Of a DNA stretch of 64,000 nucleotides, positions 57,933 to 64,000 are shown piece by piece. The stretch comes from Trichomonas vaginalis G3. Taxonomy: Eukaryota > Parabasalia > Trichomonadida > Trichomonadidae. The stretch covers positions 22,335,896-22,399,895 of the forward strand of contig NC_067206.1 of assembly GCF_026262505.1 (NCBI RefSeq). The letters are read 5' to 3'. Made by a program: the position numbers and the translations under genes. How positions within the stretch are numbered: the first letter of the stretch is position 1; the number at the start of each line of letters is the position of its first letter. The notes beneath the pieces are model-generated. The model saw only the letters and a program-made list of their open reading frames with translations. It was not told the origin of the DNA and did not search any database.

Positions 57933-58692
57933 TTTAAATTTTAAGCTGGTATTTTTTCAAAAAAAATTTGAATGAAAAATATTCCAAACTTTTGGTATGT
58001 TGAAACAATTGATATTTTTAGGAAAAATTATTGAACTCACTTTGACTGATGGAAAATTTTTCGACTTTCAATTCAATTTTAGTCTACCTAAAATCCCGTC
58101 TTATTTCGTTATAATCTTCAGTTTTTACTAAGTAATTCTAAGCCACATGTATATATTATTCAAAAACACATTAGAGAGGCTATTCTAATGGAACTTTTTC
58201 AAGAATTGAAATTTGATCTTCAATTATTTACAAATTTAAGACAAACAATTGTTATGCCTCAAATGATTAGGAAGAAATATGCAATAATGATGTGATCAGA
58301 ATTCTTATTTCTCTATCAATTTGCGAAAAGTTCTTCAATCACTCATTATGTAAGGTATATACTAATAAAATTCTTCCTCTGTTATGTTTTGCATGAAGCA
58401 TTGTAAAAAATGATATGTTGATACAGTAAGATACTCGGAAATGATTTGAATAAATATAAATTTGCTTTTTATGTAGTGTATATATGCTACCATTGATTTT
58501 TTAAAAATTTATCTCTTATTAACGAGCAAAAAATGGGTACTATTTCCTTATCGATTTCAATATTATTTACATAAACCTGTTATTATCGCATATTATTAGA
58601 ATAAAAACACAGTGTAATGCTAAGGCTGCTTATATTTGTATTCTAAGCTATGTGTCTCCCTGCAATTAAAATATCCGCGGCAGAAAAATATG
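57933..58692. other. Intergenic gap between divergent genes
   Basis: AT-rich region with presumed promoters for Hsp70 (leftward) and RPC6 (rightward). The RPC6 Inr lies at its right end. Nothing else is recognised. Confidence 0.45.
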
Positions 58693-58698
58693 TCACTT
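58693..58698 (+). promoter_or_regulatory. Inr box of the RPC6 gene
   Basis: TCACTT, 17 bases before the ATG at 58716. It decides the start: the longer frame from 58650 would begin upstream of the expected transcription start. Confidence 0.7.
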
Positions 58699-58715
58699 TT
58701 CTGATTTTTCAAAAA

Positions 58716-59573
58716 ATGGCTTCCCAAAATGTTATTCAACGTATTCTTCGTGATAAAATGAATACAATATTCGAGGATAACCCACACAATGCATTTACCG
58801 TTGATGATCTTCATAAAAAGCTTTCTGAACAAGGAAGTTGTGATTCAGCAACAATCCTTGCCTTATTGAGACAAATTATATCAAATGGTAAAGTTCGTGT
58901 TGTCTATGGCAATGATAAAGAGCCACAACGCTATAAAGCTGTTCCACCAAAGTTACAAGAATCATTTATCGGTTTAGACGACGACCATCATAGAATTTAC
59001 GATTTAATAGATAAAGCCGGTAACAAAGGAATCTGGAGACGTGATATCAGGAAGGCAGGAGGCTGTGCAGACAAAACTTTATCAAATGTTCTTAAAGAAC
59101 TTGAAACCCGTTGCCTTATCAAGAGCATTACATCTATTCATGAAAAGAAGCTTAAATTATACCTCCTTTACGATATGCCTCCTTCAGAAGAAATTACTGG
59201 TGGTGTTTGGTACTTAGATGGAACATTTAACACTACTTTCGTCGAGCAATTGATTGCTAATTCGGTTAATATCGTCCAAGTGTCCGGAGGAATTACTGTT
59301 AAAGATATGATAGAAAAAATCAAATTAAATACGCTTGCAGCAGCTCATATTACAGACAAAGAAGCTGAACAAGTTATTACAGCTATGGTGCACTCTAAGA
59401 GAGTCATCAAAACATCAGGCGCCATGCTCAGACCAGGAATTCTCGAAGTTCCGCCTTGTCCGATCTCAGAAGTGCCATGCTGTGGTTGCCCAGTGTTTAC
59501 TCAATGCTACCCTGGCGGCCCTATCAATCCGAGAAGCTGCCCTTACTTGCAAAAGTTAAGAGAATTATTCTAA
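58716..59573 (+). CDS. RNA polymerase III subunit RPC6 (RPC34/RPC39)
   Basis: 285 residues. Two winged-helix domains (about 5-75 and 85-155; DDDHHRIYDLIDKAGNKGIW, RRDIRKAGG) are followed by GGVWYLDGTFNTTFVEQLI, a third helical section, and a C-terminal cysteine cluster. Cys255, Cys258, Cys264 and Cys275 in the VPCCGCPVFTQC...SC tract correspond to the iron-sulfur cluster ligands of human RPC39 (PCGLCPVF...C). The subunit belongs to the RPC3-RPC6-RPC7 heterotrimer, which contacts TFIIIB and opens Pol III promoters for tRNA and 5S transcription in the nucleus. The length is slightly under the human 316. Confidence 0.92.
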   Translation: MASQNVIQRILRDKMNTIFEDNPHNAFTVDDLHKKLSEQGSCDSATILALLRQIISNGKVRVVYGNDKEPQRYKAVPPKLQESFIGLDDDHHRIYDLIDKAGNKGIWRRDIRKAGGCADKTLSNVLKELETRCLIKSITSIHEKKLKLYLLYDMPPSEEITGGVWYLDGTFNTTFVEQLIANSVNIVQVSGGITVKDMIEKIKLNTLAAAHITDKEAEQVITAMVHSKRVIKTSGAMLRPGILEVPPCPISEVPCCGCPVFTQCYPGGPINPRSCPYLQKLRELF

Positions 59574-59922
59574 AATAAAAATATGTATGTTAACAAATAA
59601 ATTTATCTTTTTCCTCATTTATAAGATAAATAATTATATTTAGTTCGAATAATATTATGAAAAACCCTTATTAAATCCTCATATTCATTATATTTTCAGC
59701 AAATCTCTGATTTAAACGTGGATTTTTACTCCATTATGAATTAATTGACACATGGAACATAAAATTAGATTGTTTAATGCAATTGTCAAAATGACTGTAT
59801 TTCGTGAGGATTTCTCTATTCAATATCAATTGTTGCAATTTATAGATTCAGTTGATTCTTAGGTATCATTACAAATAAAAAATTATAGTGTATTAAGCTT
59901 AAATCGATGTGGAAATAATAGA
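59574..59922. other. AT-rich intergenic gap
   Basis: About 350 bp with no feature recognised. Confidence 0.45.
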
Positions 59923-60917
59923 TTATGAAGATTTAGAAATGTTTACTAAAGTTTGTAAAAAAAGAGAAATTTTATTAACTTTAGAAATTCTTTTATTGAT
60001 AATTGCAAATTCTGCTTGGCAAATACCAGTTGAAAGATGAATCAATTTGTTAGTAAATAGTTCTCTTGGATTAGTAGGTACTACATTATATCTAATTGTT
60101 GATGAAATCGAATTGTCAATGTAACAATTATCAACTGTTGTTTGTTCATTTGGATCACCATAAGCATCGTTATATATCAAATATGAACCTTCAGGACCAG
60201 TGTTGTTAATAAAAGAACAACTTTTTACAGTAAGAGAATTATATACATGGTAAATAATAATTCCTCTTTCTGATGTTGCTATGGTATTATTTATAATATT
60301 ACATGAATCAATCAAAGAGTTATTCCAAATACTTAGAATCATAGTACTTATTGCTAAATTATTAACAACAGTTGTATAGTTATATTTTGTTGTGTAATTA
60401 ACATTAAGACTTTTTAAAAAACCAGCAGGTCCCCAAGATGCTTTGCATGATGAGAAATTTGTTGATGAAACTATGATATTATCACGTTCTGCATAAATAG
60501 AACAACCAAAACTTTCATTTCCTACATCGAAAAGGGAACTTTCAATAAAAAAGTTTAAGTTATCTTTGTCAACATATGTATATGAAAAATGTGCTCCTTG
60601 TTGATCATGAGTTTGGCATTTTGTACAACAGAATTTTCGTTGAACAATAGAACTATTACTCCCAATTTTGAAGTAAATGCAACTTCCACTTGATGTTGAA
60701 GTGCAATTACTAAAAGAGCACCGATTATGTAGGAACAGTGAGTTTTCAATTGGATCAAAGTTGATAACTCGGTTATTATCATCATAAAAATTGCACTCAT
60801 CTAAGTAATATTGACCTTTATCTGCTGGTAGATTACAGTTTTGACAATGCTTAGTTTGTTCTCCTACAAATTCACTCGCAAAGTAACTGCTCCATGAAAA
60901 TCCATCAGAAATTTGTC
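59923..60917 (-). CDS. Pmp-like beta-helix repeat family, copy E
   Basis: Same unit as copy D, about 330 codons open from the GACAAATTTCTGATGG boundary (60902-60917): SEFVGEQTKHCQNC near the start, the CCTKCQ tract, CNIINNT, CSFINNT, CYIDNS, ending NISKSS. The first in-frame ATG is two thirds in (60342). The right boundary lies about 120 bases from the divergent kinase ATG. The last 23 or so bases plus the adjoining TAGATTATGAAG are shared with copy D, so D and E are the closest pair. Confidence 0.5.
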
Positions 60918-61011
60918 AAAATTGACAATAACTAAAAATGACAAATGAACCGAAACAACCTGAAAATTTGATGATTCTCGTCCCTTAAAAAATGACAATA
61001 CAATTAAAATG

Positions 61012-61017
61012 TCACTT
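61012..61017 (+). promoter_or_regulatory. Inr box of the kinase gene
   Basis: TCACTT, 21 bases before the ATG at 61039. Confidence 0.65.
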
Positions 61018-61038
61018 TTATAATAAAAAATATTAAAA

Positions 61039-62442
61039 ATGATAATAAATGGGAAAATCAAGATTGGCGAAGAACTTGGCAGAGGTTCTTTTGCGACGGT
61101 GTACAAGTCCACAATAGTGGGAAATTATCCACCATTGCAAATTGGTGATGTTGTCGCTGTTAAATCGATTTCAACAAACAAATTTTCAACTCCTGAAGAA
61201 AGAGAGAAATTAGAAAATGAAATTAATCTCATGAAAAAGCTATCGCACACAAATATTGTAAAATTATATGGTGTTGAAAGAACTTCTTCGACTTATTTTT
61301 TAGTTATGGAATATTGCGAGACTGGTGACTTGCATTTCTTCTTGAAAAAGTTTGGTCTTGGAATATCACCTGAAATGCTTTACAATTTCATTCAACAAAT
61401 AGGAAATGGTTTACAATATTTGAAATCTCAAGAAATTATTCATCGTGACTTGAAACCACAAAATATTATGATCAAAGGTCAGTGGCCTGATATTACTTTA
61501 AAGCTTGCGGACTTTGGTTTTGCAAGATTTCTTCATGATAACGATATGGCTGAAACAATTTGCGGTTCACCAATATACATGGCTCCAGAAATACAATTTA
61601 ATTCACCTTACACGTCAGCTGTTGACATGTGGAGCTTAGGCGTCATAATTTACGAAATGATTGTGTCACAACCTCCATTTCCGAACTGCAAATCACCGTT
61701 TGAATTAACAAATGAGATCAAAAAACTCGGTTCCCGTCCAATTGAGGTTCCAAAAAGCATTTCTTGTCCGGATTTACTTCGAGATTTAGTTTCTAAGCTT
61801 TTGACAGTAGATCCAACAAGGAGAATGACATTAAAAGAATTTGTTGAGCATCAGTACTTCAAATCTCCTCCAAAATCTTCATTAGAAAATACATCAGGTC
61901 GAAAGAAGAAATTTTCTTTTTCAAACATCATTACTCTTGATAAAAATGAAGGACCTGATAAGATTTTGTCACTTGTTAAGGAATCCGCTGATTCAATTGA
62001 AGCATTATTCACAGATTGCCAAGATATAGGCGATTCAGTTCTTTTTGACTTACTTACTACAATGTGCGAATTTTTGGTCGATATTTTATACGAATGCCGA
62101 GCAATAGGAAGCTGTCAGTACGAAGATCAGATTATTCAGCAAATTGAAGGGTACAAAGATGAAGCTGATGAGCTTTCCCAGACTGAGATGGAGCCTCCTT
62201 CGATATCTGCTTTGAAATTTTTGTTTGATAAAGGAATGGAATACGCAATGACAGGAGTTAAAGCGGAACAAGACGGAAATATGTCCTTTGCAAAGTTTAA
62301 GTACCAAAAGTCACTCTATATTTTGTGTCCTTTGGTCTTTTTGATAGGAAGAGATGAAGAAATTTTCAAAGTTCGTATTTTATACGATCAGTTGATGTTT
62401 AGATTAAGTATTCCTTCGCCTGAAGAAAATTTGACTATTTAA
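61039..62442 (+). CDS. ULK/ATG1-type serine/threonine kinase
   Basis: 467 residues. The kinase domain spans about 5-275, with Gly-loop GRGSFATVY (14-22), VAVKS with Lys42, Glu61, catalytic loop HRDLKPQN (135-142), DFG (158-160) and the activation segment ETICGSPIYMAPE. The GSPxYMAPE signature and the SQPPFPNCKSP stretch fit the ULK/ATG1 family. The C-terminal 170 residues are helical (ALFTDCQDIGDSVLFDLLTT; ALKFLFDKGMEYAMTGVKAE), resembling the tandem MIT (EAT) domain that binds ATG13 in the autophagy initiation complex. The linker between kinase and C-terminal domain is short, as in many protist ATG1 proteins. All catalytic residues are present. Confidence 0.85.
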   Translation: MIINGKIKIGEELGRGSFATVYKSTIVGNYPPLQIGDVVAVKSISTNKFSTPEEREKLENEINLMKKLSHTNIVKLYGVERTSSTYFLVMEYCETGDLHFFLKKFGLGISPEMLYNFIQQIGNGLQYLKSQEIIHRDLKPQNIMIKGQWPDITLKLADFGFARFLHDNDMAETICGSPIYMAPEIQFNSPYTSAVDMWSLGVIIYEMIVSQPPFPNCKSPFELTNEIKKLGSRPIEVPKSISCPDLLRDLVSKLLTVDPTRRMTLKEFVEHQYFKSPPKSSLENTSGRKKKFSFSNIITLDKNEGPDKILSLVKESADSIEALFTDCQDIGDSVLFDLLTTMCEFLVDILYECRAIGSCQYEDQIIQQIEGYKDEADELSQTEMEPPSISALKFLFDKGMEYAMTGVKAEQDGNMSFAKFKYQKSLYILCPLVFLIGRDEEIFKVRILYDQLMFRLSIPSPEENLTI

Positions 62443-62918
62443 TAATTTGATTTTTTTATATTTGATAAATAGATATGTTATTTTTATTCTATTTCATGAA
62501 TATTTTTATTACTTCAGTCATAGATCTATATATTGTTATATTAAATGCTTGAAAAACATTTTGAAAAATAATTATGAAAATTATTAGTCATATAAGCTAT
62601 TATAAGACTGTACTCTTATGTAACAGTAAATTGAAAGTAAAATACATAAGATTAATCATGATTAATCAGTTTACATTGATGATCATAACTGAAAATCATG
62701 ATGAAATTAGAGGATTTCTCCTCATTCTAAGAATCTCTTAATTTACAATGTGGTGGTTATTTGTGTAACAGTAGTGGTTAAGTTAGAGATCCTCAATCTC
62801 CATCAAAATTTCTCGATATAATACTTTTTAAACATATTTATGGATGATAGTATGTAAAAATTAATAGAATACAAGACAGTAATAAATATTTAAAAAACAA
62901 ATTAGAAAAAAAATTAGA
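62443..62918. other. AT-rich intergenic gap
   Basis: About 475 bp between the convergent kinase and Rogdi-like genes. It contains GAGGATTTCTCCTC and GAGATCCTCAATCTC-type short palindromes (62710-62800), and nothing coding. Confidence 0.45.
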
Positions 62919-63647
62919 TTATAATTGAGATTTCTTCAAAGAGCTAAGTGTTTCGAGATCTTCGTTTGCCGAATGAATAAGTCGAAGTATACGCGTAAGC
63001 GTTTGATGACATTGTGAAGCAATGATTGAATGCTCAATCATATATCTTTGTCCATTGATTTGGACGACAGATTTAGGAGAATAGTTAAACGGAGTTGAGT
63101 GTACATGCATTTCACGGAGAGGATCTGTTGTTGGCTGAACCATATAAATTGATACGTAAAAAGAATCGCGGAATGGAAAAACGCTGATCAAAAGATTCTC
63201 TGGTGGAGCTGGTTCTATCGAAGAAGCCCAATCTGGAGTTATCTCTGAGTTTGTTAAGAATTCTCGAACGGTCAAAATTCGTTCGCACTGTAAAATATCT
63301 CTATGTGCATCCTCAGCTAGTGTAACTGTAAGCATTGATGGATTTTTAGCTAAATAACGCATTTTAGGAATAAGTGGTGAAATTATTGATAAAATCGAAT
63401 GAAATTCTGTGACAGGATAGCTACTAATTTTATAAGAAACCTCGCCTCCTGTTTGTGCATTTAATGTAGTATATATTGTGCATAAATCATATAAATCTTG
63501 CTCAATTTTGATACGAGCACTAACTTTTCCATTGGAAGAATTAATTTCTACTAAGATTTCTTCGCGCTTCAGAATGTTTTCGATTGCTTGGAGACTTTCT
63601 ACGACTCTATTAAGTTCAGGTAAAGAGTTTATTTGATGATCACCCAT
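62919..63647 (-). CDS. Rogdi/RAVE2-like protein (tentative)
   Basis: 242 residues. The order of helical and beta segments resembles human Rogdi: an N-terminal helix (LNRVVESLQAIENILKREEI), a beta segment (GKVSARIKIEQD), a central helical stretch, then APPENLLISVFPFRDSFYVS followed by IYMVQP. A later strand is VVQINGQRYMIEHS, with a final long helix (HQTLTRILRLIHSANEDLET). Rogdi is a subunit of the RAVE-type complex that assembles the V-ATPase. Sequence identity is low, so this rests on pattern only. An Inr box lies 3 bases upstream of the ATG. Confidence 0.45.
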   Translation of the reverse strand: MGDHQINSLPELNRVVESLQAIENILKREEILVEINSSNGKVSARIKIEQDLYDLCTIYTTLNAQTGGEVSYKISSYPVTEFHSILSIISPLIPKMRYLAKNPSMLTVTLAEDAHRDILQCERILTVREFLTNSEITPDWASSIEPAPPENLLISVFPFRDSFYVSIYMVQPTTDPLREMHVHSTPFNYSPKSVVQINGQRYMIEHSIIASQCHQTLTRILRLIHSANEDLETLSSLKKSQL

Positions 63648-63650
63648 TCA

Positions 63651-63656
63651 AAGTGA
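63651..63656 (-). promoter_or_regulatory. Inr box of the Rogdi-like gene
   Basis: TCACTT on the minus strand, 3 bases before the ATG at 63647. Confidence 0.65.
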
Positions 63657-63838
63657 GATAAAATTGATAAACAATTGATAAAAATGAAAGTAGAATGTGC
63701 ATTTGATATAAATTATTAAAAATTTTTAATTGCTATATAAAATTTTATTTGTCAAAACCATCGACTTTACGTTGACAAAATCTTTATAATTGTCAAAAAA
63801 GTTGTATGTCTTTGACCTAACCGCTGTCTTTTCTTTTA

Positions 63839-64000
63839 ATGTCAAAACGTGGACGTACAGGTCAGCAAGGCACAAAGTTCGCCATGACAGCAGGTCTTCC
63901 AGTTGGTGCAGTCATCAACTGCTGCGATAACTCCGGCGCTAAGAACATGTTCATCATTTCTGTTCGTGGCCATAAGGGTCGTCTCAACCGTCTCCCAGCT
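63839..64000 (+). CDS. RPL23: Ribosomal protein uL14 (L23), 5' part
   Basis: Begins [20 protein letters not shown] and continues [20 protein letters not shown], then [13 protein letters not shown] at the window end. This is the conserved N-terminal half of the large-subunit protein uL14, which sits at the subunit interface of the ribosome. The other half lies outside the window. Codon use is GC-richer, with C-ending codons (GCC, ATC, AAC, CTC), unlike the AT-rich genes around it, as expected for a highly expressed gene. Confidence 0.95.
   Translation, partial: MSKRGRTGQQGTKFAMTAGLPVGAVINCCDNSGAKNMFIISVRGHKGRLNRLPA

Overview
The window looks like nuclear DNA of a trichomonad (Parabasalia: Trichomonas or Tritrichomonas; I cannot fix the species). 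It is very AT-rich, the genes are single uninterrupted reading frames, and at least five start codons are preceded within about 30 bases by a TCAYTW initiator (Inr) box. The window also encodes an IBP39-like initiator-binding protein, a factor known from trichomonads. A large Maverick/Polinton and a Mutator-like element fit the repeat-rich genomes of this group.

Layout. 1-10 kb: the tail of a Pmp-like beta-helix repeat, an intact Ariadne-type RBR ubiquitin ligase (1146-2810), a P-element/THAP9-like transposase gene interrupted by a TTAA-flanked element, and an array of DNA/RNA hairpins. 10.1-33.5 kb: a second RBR ligase gene split by a 21.8-kb Polinton (11041-32859) with about 690-bp terminal inverted repeats and a short target duplication. 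The Polinton carries a protein-primed DNA polymerase, a retroviral-like integrase, a packaging ATPase, a capsid protein region, three penton/minor-capsid-like proteins, KilA-N proteins, phage-tail-collar-like fibre proteins and many small unknown genes. Its near-identical ends imply recent insertion. Several of its genes are broken (about three to six breaks in all), so I treat it as a young fossil. The split RBR copy also carries its own lesion away from the insertion point.

33.5-64 kb: ordinary housekeeping genes spaced by long AT-rich gaps: IBP39-like factor, RABL6-like GTPase, CDC50/LEM3, a CARMIL-like LRR protein, a UBC12-like E2, proteasome ATPase Rpt2, a PPPDE/DeSI peptidase, an Hsp70, RNA polymerase III subunit RPC6, an ULK/ATG1-type kinase, a Rogdi-like protein and ribosomal protein uL14 (cut by the window end). 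Mobile or repetitive DNA sits between them: four more Pmp-like copies, a 1,043-bp Mutator-like element with a perfect 10-bp target duplication, a 2.8-kb inverted-repeat element, and a 187-bp MITE.

The least explained signal is a set of hairpin arrays. In the best one (inside the Mutator-like element) 57-63-nt hairpins recur every 120-122 bases with a conserved CTCTCAT/ATGAGAG tip, variable outer stems and compensatory pair changes. A second array with the same tip motif lies 34 kb away. A degenerate third one lies inside the 2.8-kb inverted-repeat element.
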